From: Otis tarda
Lineage: Eukaryota; Chordata; Aves; Otidiformes; Otididae
NCBI GenBank assembly: GCA_026413225.1
Contig: CM048554.1
Coordinates: 94,157,963 to 94,221,962, forward strand
DNA: 64,000 nucleotides
Direction: 5' to 3'
The notes beneath the pieces were generated by a model that searched no databases, had not been told where the DNA came from, and saw only the letters and a list, made by a program, of their open reading frames with translations. Both the position numbers and the translations under genes were made by a program. Position 1 is the first letter of the stretch, and the number at the start of each line of letters is the position of its first letter. This document shows positions 47,351 to 59,800 of this stretch, in pieces.

Positions 47351-47356
47351 TTACTC

Positions 47357-48063
47357 ATGTCTGTAAAATGAAGCAAGTATCTGCTTGATCTGGCCTCACT
47401 AGGGAAAAGCAGTCAGTTAAATACTGTCAGCTGCATGAAGTAAATGCGAAAAAAAAAAAAAAGACACTTCTTTCTCTCATCTTCTTCCCTGTCAGAAATC
47501 TTGTATAGTCTTTATAATAACTATGTGTAAAAATGTTTCAGGTGCAATTTTCAAGATCATTGGTGCCTTATTTTTTTTTATTTATCAGCATTTTGATTAC
47601 CAAAGATGATGTGTTCAATTTCTTTTTCTTCTTGGAAATAATGTATTCAGTTGCTTTTGCAGAGTGAATGTAGCACCTATCAAAAGAGTATCTGCATTTG
47701 TCATGAAGACTTTAATGGACCAGTGGAAGAAATACATAGAATTTCTGGGGAAACTCAGAGCTCTCTAAGATATTCTTCTCGGGCACCAAGGAGTATTTAG
47801 ATATTTTTCTGAGGTTAGCACATGCTATTTATCATTATTAACCACATCTGAACAGTCAAGTTGAAAACCAGTAATCTCTCAAAGTGTAGCATAGATGGAA
47901 ACAGCCACCACAAGCATAAGGTCAGCACAAGGAGTGTCAGAAGTGAGTATAAGCATATGAACACTTTAAAAATGGGCGTGTCCAGTAGGACAGAACAAAA
48001 GCAATAGTTGTTCTAGAAAATGATGGAACCATATCAGCAACTTTCTGTCTTCTCTGTTCTTCT
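47357..48063. other. Spacer between ERV and CR1, nothing recognised
   Basis: AT-rich host DNA directly after the right TTACTC duplication. There is no ORF or element of note apart from an A run near 47,451-47,462. Confidence 0.6.
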
Positions 48064-48494
48064 TCACCTCTCCTATGAGGACAGGCTGAGAGAGTTGGGG
48101 CTGTTCAGCCTGGAGAAGAGGAGGCTCCGGGGAGACCTGATAGCGGTCTTCCAGTACCTCAAGGGGGCCTACAGGAAAGATGGGGAGAAGCTGTTCAGTA
48201 GGGCCTGTTGTGATAGGACGAGGGGTAATGGTTTTAAACTAGAGGAAGGTAGATTCAGATTAGATATTAGAAAAACATTTTTTCCAATGAGGGTGGTGGA
48301 ACACTGGAACAGGTTGCCCAGAGAGGTGGTGGATGCCCCATCCCTGGAAACGTTCAAGGCCAGGCTGGATGAGGCTCTGAGCAACCTGATCTAGTCAGGG
48401 ATGTCCCTGCTTCTTGCAGGGGGGTTGGACTAGATGACCTTTGAAGGTCCCTTCCAACTCTAACCATTCTATGATTCTATGATTTTATGATTCT
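48064..48494 (+). mobile_element. Young CR1 LINE 3' fragment
   Basis: Plus-strand CR1 that starts within the ORF2 codons for [20 protein letters not shown] and runs in one uninterrupted frame to the ORF2 stop at 48,392-48,394 ([11 protein letters not shown]). It then has the 3'UTR and the octamer tail ATTCTATGATTCTATG near 48,466-48,481. It differs from the 25.5-kb copy by few bases over about 430 bp, so both come from a recently active subfamily. Confidence 0.97.
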
Positions 48495-50944
48495 TCAATG
48501 CAATATTTTTATTTACTCATGATTTACCCTTAAAACTAAGTTAGTATTAGAATTGAGAGATGGACAAACTGTTTTGGAAGCGCTGAGTCAGTGGAACTCT
48601 CCTGCAAAAAGAAAATCGGAATAGGGAAAACAAACCTCAAGAATAATATGTGCCGCCAGGTAACACAGATGTAAACTAGCACTACTAGGAATTTAAGACA
48701 ACCAAACAAAGAAAATATTTCAATAGATTTTGAGTCTATAACTTGCTTTAGCAGGCTGAATTCTAGAAAGTACTCCTCTATATCTCAGAAAATGTTAGCA
48801 AATGGCACGTACCAAAACTGCAGAAGAATTTTAAAAGCTTTATGCAGCACCCTAACATCCAATAGCCAGGGGTTACTCTTATTTTCTTCTTTTGTTTAAT
48901 AATTGACTTGTGTCCTGAAAAGTACAATTTTATGGAATTCTTTATAGATTTAATTCCTGATGAGCACTTGATGAGTATCAAGATTATGTCCCTGGGGGTA
49001 TTCAGCCACTGTGCAAGTCAGTCTGCAAGGTAAACTTGGCCCTTGCTCCTACTGCCACAGGGTACAGCACCATCCCAGCCAAGATGCTTCACATCGTCAA
49101 CCGGATGAGCTAATTGTGCACACGTCGTCATTCTGGCATTTTCTGGGATCAGCAGCTTTACTGTTTGTGTACGTTCTTAGTCCTGCACAACCACAGCAGG
49201 ATCAGCCTTCCCTGGAAGTGTCAGATTTTCTGAGCAACGTGGAGCACCATTGAGGCCCTGGGTGGAAATCAGATGCCAATTTTAGGAAGCAAGGATCGTG
49301 CCGCTGCAGAGTAGTAGCAGAACCAAATGCCCAGCATGTGCTGGTGCAGGCTGAGGCTCCAGGCATTTGGGCTCCATGTGCCACCCCGGCAGCTGCTTCA
49401 CATCTGCACCAGCTCCTTCTCAAGTGACACAGCGATTGTCAACCTGCAATGAACAACACCAGCATAAGCTCTGCAGATCAAATGCTGTGAAGTTACTGGT
49501 AAAGGGCTCAAGGGTTTAGTAGTTTTCTCTGCTTTCGAAAACTTATCCTACTTCAATACGTGGAAGAAAAAATAGAGTATTTATCCTGCTTACCTTGTGA
49601 AAGTATCTGGGTTTTGTAACATTTTGCAACCCACATATAAGTACCTTTTAAAGAAATTACATATGACACAGTAATAAATGGGTATCAGTCTTGGGAACAA
49701 GGTGGTTTGGCTAAATAGCTTCCTTTAGTCCTCCAGGACTGTCAGGATTAGGGACCAATGTGACACAGTAGAACCAAAAGCAGAAGGCAAGTCCGATCAT
49801 AATTAGGAAGCTATGTGCCATGGGCATTCCAATGGGAGAGAGGATTTCTCTGTCATTCTCTCATCTCAAAGGTGGAGTCCTTCCAGCCAGAGGCACTGAG
49901 TCACCATACCACGTATGAACAATTAATCCTCCCAGTTGCTGTCCTTGCCTAAATGCTACCTGGGTAGCTTGCATAGTGACGCATCCTCCTCCTGCTCAGT
50001 CTGCTAGATGTGAGGAGATAATGGAAGGCAGAATGCATGGTTAAAGAGTTTTACAGTTCATAGGGTACATAACCTTCATGCCATAAACACAGACAATAAC
50101 AGAGCTAAAAGAGAATTATGTGTTATCTTCTCATAATTTATATCATTTGGTTTCTAAGGATTTTCCCGACACTTGCAAGTAAATTCTTTGCAATTTAATT
50201 TTTTTTTTTCTGTAAAGATCTTAACGATTTTTTTTTCATTTTACCTGTCAGTTAAAGCAGTAAATGAGAGGAGGTGATTTGTATATGAGTTACAATGGTT
50301 GTAATGGAGCATCAAAAATTGCATGATTCTACCAGGCTCTGAGTCAATAGTTTTTATGAGTACAACTCTTGCATCTGTACTAAGATGTATTAGAACATGT
50401 TAGATTTATTAAGATGCATTAGGTATTTTAAAATACAAAATGTATCAGAATAAAAGATGTATTAGAATAAAATTAAATAGATGACTAATAAAGATAAATC
50501 AGTTAAGGAATCTGAATTTTGAATAGTCAATAAAATAGTTAAGATGACTACTGTACGCGAGTGTTAGTTACTGGATGAATTACCATGTTCTTTTACTCAC
50601 ACAATAAATATACAGGCTGATGACATGTTACTTTGTCAATGCATCTGTACAGAAGGGAAGCAGGAAAGAATCTTAGGGACTTCATTGTAAGAAATAAGTA
50701 CAAAAAATCTAGGAAGAAGACAAATTTTAGATAGATATTTTCATTTTTTAAAAATTGTTTTTATTGATTAATTTAAATGTCAAAGGAAATACATTCTTGA
50801 CTCATGCACATCAAAGCTATTCAAAATATCTGTTGATAATACCTACACATTTTATAACTAAGATGTTTGGAGTATATAACAAGATTATAGGTTTTTTAAT
50901 TAAAATCCTAAATATGTTTAAGCAGGCAATCTAGGAGACATGAC
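48495..50944. other. AT-rich stretch, no gene recognised
   Basis: Only short frames. The GC-richer part 48,990-49,450 has overlapping 73-80-codon ORFs without motifs. The part 50,380-50,480 has short degenerate repeats of a TGTATTAGAATA-like word. Confidence 0.55.
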
Positions 50945-53080
50945 TGGGAGCCAGCTTGGTTGAAAAGAGAGCATGTACTGAGCCTAAATACAAAGAGGAA
51001 GGGCACAAAAGGTGGAAGTGGGGCCGGGTTGCCCAGGAGGAGTGCAGAGGCATTGCCCAGGCATGCAGTGAAAAGCCAAAGCTCAGCTGGATTTGAAGCT
51101 GGTGAGAAATGTAAAAGGTAAAAAGGTCTTATATAGGTACCACGTCAGCAATCTTCATTTTAAGATCAGCAAAAATGTGGCCAGCTGCTGAATGGGGTGG
51201 TTGAAAAAGAACTCAGAAGACACAAAGAAATACGTTCTTTGCCTCAGTCTTTACTCAGTAGGTAGTTCCTCAGGCATCTCCAGGTCTCTGTACTGACTGA
51301 TTGAGTTCAGGAGAAAGAAGTACTGCCCATAATAAAAGACCACTGAGTTATGCTCATATGAGCATATGAGCTTAAGCACATTGGACATAAAGAAATCTCT
51401 AAGTCCAGATAGCATGCTGAAGGAACTAGCCACAGTATTGTGAGAGCAGGCACTATCGCCTTTGAGAGCCTATAGTGGTCAGGGGAGGTCCCAGGTGACT
51501 GGCAAAAGGCATCTTCATAAGTGCACGAAGGAAGGTCTAGCTACAGGACAACTACAGGACAGTTGGCCCCAACTCAGTTCCTGGGAAAGTTATGGAGCAA
51601 CTTAGCTTACATCAGGATAGGTTTAGATTGGGTATTAGGAAAAATTTCTTCACTGAAAGGCTTATCAAGCGCTGGAACAGGCTGCTCAGGGAAGTGGTTG
51701 AGTCACCATCCCTGGAGGTATTTAAGAGACATGTAGATGTGGCGCTTAGGGACGTGGTTTGGTGGTGGACTTGGCAGTGTTAGGCTAACAGTTGGACTCA
51801 ATAATCTTACAAGTCTTTTCCAACCTAAATGATTCTAAGATTCTATGATCTTGGAAGCCATTTCCAAGTGCATGAAGGACAAGAAAGGAATTAAAGCATG
51901 GCCAGCATGGATTACAACAAATCATGCCTGATCAGCATGACTGTCTTCTGTGATGAAATGCTGGACCTGTGGACAATGGGAGAACAGCAGATGTCATTGA
52001 CCTTGGCTTTAGCAAGATTTTTGGCACATTCTCCCATTGCATTTTAATAGCCAGAGTGAGAAGGTTCGTCCCAGATGGGTGAAAAACTGGGCTCAAGGGA
52101 TTTCCAGTCCAGTTGGTGTCTAGTTATGAACAATATTCCCCAAGGACTGAAACTGAGGTCAAAACTGTTTAACGTGTTCATTGATAACAGAGTGGAACAT
52201 AACACCAAAGTAGAGGGAACAGTGAGTATGCTGGAGGACAGGGTTGTCTTTGAGAGGAACATTGATAGGCTGGAGAAATCCTCATGAACAGAAACCTCAC
52301 GCAGTTTGCCAAAGACAAATGCGAAGTCTTGCACCTAGGATGGGTAAACATTGTGCAGCTATGCAGCCTAGGCATTGACTGAGTAGAAAGCAGATTTGCA
52401 GAAGGGGACATCACAGAGAAGAAGTTGAACAGGAGTCAGAAGTTCACACATGTGGTGAAGACCAACCACACACTGTGCTGCACTGGCTGCAGCGGAGACA
52501 TCAGGCTGTGGGAGGGGATCCTTCCACTCAGTGCTTCTGAGGCTGCATCTGAGGTACTGTGTCCTGGTACGGGGTCCTTGTTAGAAGGCAGCTATTGACA
52601 CACCTGACTGAGTCCACTGAGGGACACCAAGATAGTCAGGGGGCTGGAGGGCATAGTGTACAAGGAGAGACTGAAGAAGCTGGGCTTGTTCAGCCAGGAG
52701 GAGGGGAGCCTTGGGAGGGTTTCTATTACTGTCTTCAAATATCTAATGGGGGCAAGGTGGGGATTTATAGAGAAAACAGAGCCAGACTCTCCTCTGAGGT
52801 GCATGCTGAAAGGACAAGAGACAACCTACATGAGTTGCCACAATGGAAATTCCAGCTAGGTCTGCGGAAACGGCCATCACTGTGAACGTGTGTGGGCGCT
52901 GGAACAGGCATCCAAAGTGGCTGTGGGATCCTCATCCTTGGAGAAATTCAGAATTTGACTGGACAAAACCCCGAGCAACCCAATCCAACTTATGAGCCCA
53001 CCTTGCTTTTAGTAGGCCATTTGGCTCAACAGCATATAGAGGTCCCTTCCAATGTAAATTGCCTCATGATTCTATGATAA
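50945..53080 (+). mobile_element. Ancient CR1 LINE, interrupted by a nested CR1
   Basis: Scattered ORF2 blocks occur in order on the plus strand but in changing frames. These include PAWLKRE near 50,955, RWKWGRVAQEECRGIAQAC near 51,010-51,070, SGEVPGDWQK near 51,483-51,511 and a [11 protein letters not shown] block near 51,580-51,600. A LEAISKCMKDKKG block follows from 51,850, then the SRFLAHSP and IPQG-like segment to 52,160. The C-terminal part and a 3'UTR end with ATGATTCTATGATAA near 53,066-53,080. The block before 51,600 and the block after 51,849 join seamlessly once the nested copy is removed. The element is heavily mutated, so it is older than every other CR1 here. Confidence 0.9.
51601..51849 (+). 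mobile_element. CR1 LINE 3' fragment nested in the ancient CR1
   Basis: The plus-strand frame encodes [42 protein letters not shown], shown here only as the pieces [14 protein letters not shown] and [16 protein letters not shown]. The 3'UTR ends in CTAAGATTCTATG. This is a complete CR1 3' terminus in the middle of the older ORF2. It is 5'-truncated to about 250 bp. The subfamily differs from the 25.5- and 48-kb copies (3'UTR reads GGTTGGACTCAATAATCTTA-like text). Confidence 0.9.
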
Positions 53081-53504
53081 TTTAAAAGTTGTATTTTACA
53101 GTTTTTACTTGCTTCAGCTTTCTGTATAGTTTTCTCTAATCTGTGTTAGCAAATCTAGGTGAGCCTTGGACATTGTGATTCTTGTGACATACTTACTTGA
53201 AGTCCAACTTCAGTTGGAAGTTAAAAATATATTTAAAAAGCTATTTGGTCAAGAAGCAGTCCATAAAATCTGACAAACCATGTTCCTCTGATTGAGGGGA
53301 AGAATGGGAAATCTCTGCCTTTCAAGCCTTGGCATGCATATACTCTTTATCTCAAGAAAGCAGGCTTTCTAACGTATTTATGTTTTAAACAGAAATTGTG
53401 GATTAAAAAAAAACACTACAAAAAAATTTGGCTGGGGAATGTAGATATGTTTTTGCAAAACAAAAAGCAGCTCTGTAAAGCAATCATCCTGCCAGGGCAC
53501 CTAG
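53081..53504. other. Short AT-rich spacer, nothing recognised
   Basis: About 420 bp between the ancient CR1 and the GC-rich repeat copy B. It holds an A run near 53,406 and no ORF of note. Confidence 0.6.
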
Positions 53505-53852
53505 GGCAGTTCCCTGGGGCTGGGAGCAGGGGGGTCGCAGGGGTCTGTCAGGGCAGGGCCTGGCAGCCAGGGCTCATCCCTCCACCCCAGCCAGGAGCAG
53601 GGCAGCTGGGGCACTGGGGCAGCCCCAGCCCTGGGCACAGGGCACCTCCCTCAGGACAGGGATAAGCCAAGGCCGGGGCAGGATGTGGGCCTGCGGGTGG
53701 GCCTGGCTCAGCAGGGCCCATGGCCAGGCAGGGCTGTGGGGAGCTGGAGACTGGCCCTGCTGTGGTGTCACTGGCTGACGGCCCCAGGGGGCTGACGGGG
53801 GCCTTGGGAGCCCCAGAGAGGTGGGCAGGGACAGTCAGGCACATTAGTGCCC
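53505..53852 (+). repeat. GC-rich dispersed repeat, copy B
   Basis: This is the longer copy of the repeat at 29,338-29,562, in the same orientation. It starts GGCAGTTCCCTGGGGCTGGG and ends GTCAGGCACATTAGTGCCCT. The extra internal part (about 53,675-53,815) is also GC-rich. Overlapping ORFs on both strands (up to 119 codons, minus) are Pro/Ala/Gly-rich and reflect composition. Boundaries with AT-rich host DNA are sharp on both sides. Confidence 0.75.
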
Positions 53853-56800
53853 TCAGAGCCATGACGCCTTCTTTCATGGCACCAATTTTCCGCTTAAACA
53901 TATTCAAAAGATGCTGAAGTTTTTCTTACTGGAAATATTTTATGCTGGTAACATTTTGAAGGCTTTCATCTCAAAATAAGCCTTGACCATTCAAAATTTT
54001 CTACTAAGGTTGTTCGTTACCTCTGTATAATTTGTCTTCTCTTTTTTGTATGAAAACCTTATTTATTTAACTGTTTGTGACAGTATCTCTCTTTTAAGAT
54101 TACAGGTGCAAATGTTGTATAACTTAACGTATGCCAGATAGTAATTTTTGCGTACCCTTATTGTCTGAATGCATATTGTGTACAGTATAGCAAGGTGCTA
54201 CATTGGTTACTACGAAAAGTAGCAATTTATATTAGAAAATTTATATTGATTGGGAAGTTAATTTGGCCAGCTGTCATGCACAAGCCTTTGGCTTATGCAA
54301 TTAAAAAAGAAATGACTCACATGACACCCACTCTTTTAAGAGAAAAGAAGATTATGAAAACAATATAATGCATTCTTGAATAGCTACTTAAAAGTCAGAA
54401 ACCCTTCATCAACTTAGTGAGATAAAAGATTTGTATGAGCGATATTATTTGAATTTATTTGAAACAGATTTTCAACTTTGAAAGTATAAAAATTGATTCC
54501 TTTGAATGCAGTTTAAAGGAAGGAGGTTTACTGAAAAGTTGATACTCATGATTTCTCTCACTCACCAATATCATAGATAACTTATACAGTTAATAAAAAG
54601 TATACAGGTAATAAACTGCATAGATTGTCTGTAAAATAGAAAACAGGATCTTTCCACAGAAGAATTTATCAATCCTTCTGTACATTGTTTCAGGTATTTG
54701 TGATATATTCAGATGAGACTTTTCTTTTTATTAAGGGAATAAAATAATTAGAAGTGTCCTCTAGACTAACCAGCAATTGGATTTCTGCCCCACCCTCAGC
54801 TTTACAGCTTTTATTCCCCTATCTCCCTGTGAGACCAAGATTTGTTAGGCCTCTCCAAGAACAAAGTCACTTTCAAAGTTGTCATCGGCAGCTTAAACTT
54901 TCTACAGAGGGATATGGAAAAGAAGGAACTATCTGTTCCTTGCATTGCTGTTTCTCCTGAATTGTCTTTTGCTTTTGTTAATAGTAAAATAATCATTTTA
55001 GTAATAGAGATTATTTTGCTTGATTCCAGTCGTGGCAGTTCCTGATGTCCAACAAGCAAACCGACATGACCAAACCAGTCTCCTCGAGGCAATAACCTCC
55101 ATGAACAGCAGCTATTCCAATTTGGCCTCTGCTTTTGTTATTCTACAGTACATATTTCTAGCTCTTTTTAGGTATTTTTTTTCTCTTATGAAACAGTCCT
55201 TTTAACCTCACATTAATCCCAGCATGTGAGCTTAGTTCTAGACCAAGAACTGAAAGACATCTCTGCAATTTTCTCATCAATTATTGTATTTGTATACATC
55301 CGGAAAGGCAACATGCACAGAAGGATACGGTGCAGATATTAAGTTGGCAATGTTATTTTTGTATTTATATTTATTTTTATGTTAACTAAAGAAAAGCTAA
55401 TCATAAGCATTTCTCAATGCATTGTTTTATTTAGTAATTTTTCCATTTCAAAGTCTCAAATCAATACCCCCTAAGCAACTAATGTAGAGTGAGAGTTACC
55501 TAGGAAATAGCAATGGAACTTTTATTTTAGCTAGTGACTGAGAGAATTATTTTTTCTCTCAAAGTAATAATGGAAATTTATTACCAAAAGATAAATTTAA
55601 TCTGTTAGACCAAAATCATACTAAATCTGTTGTTTTTCCAGTATAGTATATATTTGGCGAGTATTAAGGTTTTTTTTATTTAAATGATTGTGTCAGGGTG
55701 TATGTATTTCTATAAATTTTAAATTTTAAATAAGGGAGTGGGGAGCTGCTACAATAAACTCATGTAGGAGAAACCTGGCTGTCTATCAATACTGATTTAA
55801 ATAGACAACAGGATTGGCACACTTCTGCTGAAGAAAAGAACAGAGGCTGACGACCTGCAAAAACCTAGTCTGTCCCTGGCACACAGGGACATTACGAGAG
55901 AGGCAACAGGCCAAGGAAGAAGGGCAGCACTCTGCAACTTGAGAGTGAGACTTCTCTCCCTTGCAACCACATCAGTGTTGCACCTCCGTTGCATGGGGAC
56001 TGGATGCCTGGAAATACTTGATTCGTTAGGCAGTGCTAACAGAACACTTTGACACTTTGAACTCTCCTGAGAGCTATCATCTCCCCCAAGTGCACTTTAT
56101 TTGATCCCTTGCCATGTCAGAGCAAGTCTTCTAGAGACATGTGACTGTGTTCCCAGCAGGTAGCTTAGTTAACAATGTGCCTTATTTGTTTACTGTGCAA
56201 AGCAGCAGAGGAATCTTCAGCCAAGGCAGTGAATTCAAACGATAGCTGGTGTAGTGTGGAGCACTTCATTGAATGAACTTGTACAGCTTGACTGACTCAG
56301 AGCCTTCTTGTACTTCGTGCATAAATCGTCTTTTCGTGAAATCACCATGTGAAGATGAACAAGAAAATGTGAGTGGGTAGGTTTCTCACAAAAATCACAC
56401 CCAGGATGTACAGGGCGTCTCTGGAGCCAAAGGAAGGCCAAGCTTTGCATACAACTGCAATGTCTGATCTTCTCGCTTCTGCTCCTCCTCTCCCCCACAG
56501 TACATGCTCCTCCTTTAGCTGGCAACACATTTCAGAGAGGCACAGCAGGAGTATTTACTCCTAATGAAGCTAATATTTCAGCCTGTACACTAAGCAACAG
56601 GTACATTTTTAAGCTTTTCTTCATATCGAGACAGAAGGAGAAACGTTTTCTTTTAAAATAAACACTGATACTTTGATCTCATTGTATGGCCCTGGGCCCT
56701 GCCCAAGATTCTGAAGCGGCACCTCCCTTCTCCCCACCCCAGGTGATTGCTGCTGTATCATGTCTTGGCAATACCTATGCCAGCTTTGAGTTCCTCTCCT

Positions 56801-59800
56801 TGTCTGCCTGACTCAACTGTAATTACTCTGAATTTTGATACCGGGGCTTTGGCACATGAATCAATCATGACTTAATAGATGAGTCGCCTGTTTCTCACAT
56901 ACGGCTTTAATGAGTTTCCTGTTGTCCTAGGTTTATAAGACACAGTGCCTCTACCTTCACCCACACAAAGCTGCCATTACTATCAACACAACTGTTCTAC
57001 TCATATTTGTTGATTCCTGCACATCCATGCAGGCACACCTATTCATACGTGTACACATATGCACAGTGCGGTGCAGCATGGTACCCTCACAGAGACAGAG
57101 GAGCTACGGAGACCATGGAAAAACTGTAAAAGCTGACAGCATAGGGATGAGGAGTTATGCTCACCTCCTCCGTACACATATCTTTGCACATCTGCTTTTC
57201 CATGTTCCATTTTCTTAAATAGTCTCTTGCACAGCACATAGTGTTTTAAAGAGATAAGTAAAATGCTGATATAAAGAGATTCTGTACTTTTTTTTTTGCA
57301 CCAATGAAATGACTGAATAGGAATATCCACATTGAGGTAGGTCTAAAAGTAACAGCTCAGGCCAGAAAGATCTTTTCTGTTAGTGAAACAAAGCTCATTT
57401 CCTGATTTTTATAGTACTTTAAAACTTCTGGTGTGTTATTACCTCAAATATTTACATGGAGTATGTCCTTAAATGTCATTTGTATAATCAAAGTGAAAGA
57501 GAGTTATGCAACAGTTTTTAGAAAATAAAAACAGCCTGCATGGAAGTATCACAATAACAATTAAAAAACAGGTGATGATTATGTCCATATTATCTCTTAA
57601 GGAGAGCCGTATACTTGACACGTGATGCAGGAAGCCTTACCTCAGCTGCATACATCTTCAGTCATCCCTTGCTGGGTACGCTATGAAACCCTCATCAGAA
57701 GAGGAGTCAATATGCCTGCTCACTAGCCATGCTACTAGCCATGTGATACTACTCCGCAGCACTCTGGGACAAGCAGTGGAGAATTTTTCCTGGCAGAGGG
57801 AGCAGTGGCCATGCCCATACGTCAGGAAGAAGAGTCCTTGGGCTCTTTCCAAACTGGGCACACTGGGGGCCACTTCTCGCTGTCTCTGCTTCTGTTTTTT
57901 CAATGGCATCATCTCTAGGTCCAGCTGAAGGAGAAGGGGGTGAGGGCAGCAGCCTTTAGGAAGGCTTTGGTCAGCGCTTGTCAGGCAGGTTTGATGTAAC
58001 CTGTGGGCTCTACTCAACACTTCCAAGGGGGGTCATTCATTCTCCCTGACTAACTTTAATGATGAATATTTAAAACACAGGAAATGTTTATGAAGGGAGT
58101 AACAAAGTGCTTCCGGATTTTGTGGGGTAAAAGATGCAGCACGTGTATGCGTTTTAAGTTAAGGGGGACTTAGGCAAATTTTGGACTGACAGCAGAGTTA
58201 GGTAAGTGACTGAACATGGGGTTTTTTTCAGTTTCTGCGTTCCCACAAAAATTCTTACGAGGAAGGAAGGTAGGAAAAACCCCACAACTTGCAATTGGCA
58301 AATATCCTGTCATTAACAGTCCACTTCTTCATGTCTCTTCTTATTAATATCCTTTTGAACATAAACTTTCTAATTCTTATTCATATGGAAGGTTTTCCTT
58401 GAGTCTAATTATTTTTTGTCTCTTACCTCTGAACTCTTTTCATTTCCGCTTGATTAAAATGCAGCCAGTCATTTTATGCAGAAAGATAACCCTGTGTTAC
58501 TGACTGTGTGCAGTTTTTGCCATCAGGTTCACTAAGAAAAAAAAAAGAAGTAGGTCAATAATTATTTAAATGAGGAGACAGGCTTCTCTATGTAGTAGAT
58601 TAATTTCAATACACTGCCAAGCAAAATGGTAATTTACCACTGCAAAAGACATGCTAAACATGTCAGCTGTGATTTCTGTAATAACTGGGGCAGCAATTTC
58701 AATAAATCTAGCTCCAAGACCCACTGCCTCAGCATTTATATTCAAATTAACCAATCTCCGGTTATTATGGATGAACTTAGCAATTATATACTTAAAAAGC
58801 AAACTTGGAAAAAAGTCTGGTTTTGGAACGTAAGTGTAGGCTGTGAATGTTCTCATCTCAGTTTACAGAAAACAGTCTCAAACTCTTGACTTAGGTAAAA
58901 ACAGCGATGCTAAGCTCATTACAACGCTAACAAGGATCATCAGCTCTGTAATCACTTGTTTTCCAGCATCGTTTTGCTTTGTATCCTTTTTGGCTCAAGC
59001 AGGTAATCCGGCCCTTTCTTTGAGCGAGAAGAATGGATTAGGCATGTGGGAATCATCTGTCCAAAGCGTATCATGGAATATGAGCAAACACAACAACAGA
59101 ACTTTCAACCCAGCCAGCTTCATGGAGAGTGAGACTGCTAACAGAGGAAAATCACTCCAAGTCTCTTCCAATAAATCAGCCATTTTTCAGTTTTTCTGTT
59201 TACCATGTGATTTGCATAAGAATCCCTCTCAGTTTGAAAGCAAATATATCCCCTCATGCTTGGCATAGACTCCAAAGTTCAAGTCCCCAGTCAACAGTGG
59301 CTCCTTCTTTGTAGTGAATTCTCAGGATGTGCAACGTGCTGACAGATAAAAGAATAAGCTTGTAAAAAGCAGTAACAGATGGTAGAGTTTTGCAAGAGTT
59401 TTCCCTGACTGGCCATTGAATATCCTTAACTTTTCTGAAAAATGTTATGTAGAATCTGGTGTGTCAACCAAATCTCAATTCTAAAAACGGGGAGAAACAT
59501 TCTTCCAAAGATAAGGGGAACACAGCTCTGATGGATGACTACTGTATATCAGCAGCATAATGTGGTAGCCCACCTTAAAGGAAAGAAGAAAAATATCAGT
59601 GCCATGAGTTGTGTACATAATGATATGTATGATAAAGGAAGCTTTAGAGTGTAACTCAATTGCAAGATTAAAAAAAAGAATCTAGCAACAGTAGAATGAC
59701 TGGCAATCTAGCAACGGTAGAATGACTGGCAATCTTTAGGACAGATCCTGTATGTAAGAGTACTACACTATGCAAAAAGGAGACTTGTATCTAAAACCCA

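Larger units (their letters stand above)
41698..47356 (-). mobile_element. Endogenous retrovirus, class II (betaretrovirus-like), defective provirus
   Basis: A minus-strand provirus bounded by a perfect 6-bp target duplication TTACTC (41,698-41,703 and 47,351-47,356). In the direction of transcription (right to left) it has the 5' LTR, a Lys-type primer binding site, a leader with a tandem array, a broken gag, an integrase tail, envelope remnants, a polypurine tract and the 3' LTR. The interior is about 4.8 kb. Nucleocapsid, protease, reverse transcriptase, RNase H, most of integrase and most of the surface glycoprotein are missing. A 6-bp duplication, Lys primer and the capsid and matrix type support a betaretrovirus-like origin. 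It carries several frameshifts and stops and cannot make complete proteins. Confidence 0.97.

Noticed and set aside
51347..51372. Palindrome TGCTCATATGAGCA followed by a partial repeat.
   Set aside because: It is short and lies within the decayed CR1; expected by chance.
58843..59268. 141-codon plus-strand ORF.
   Set aside because: Starts at GTG, has no domain, and composition matches flanking noncoding DNA.
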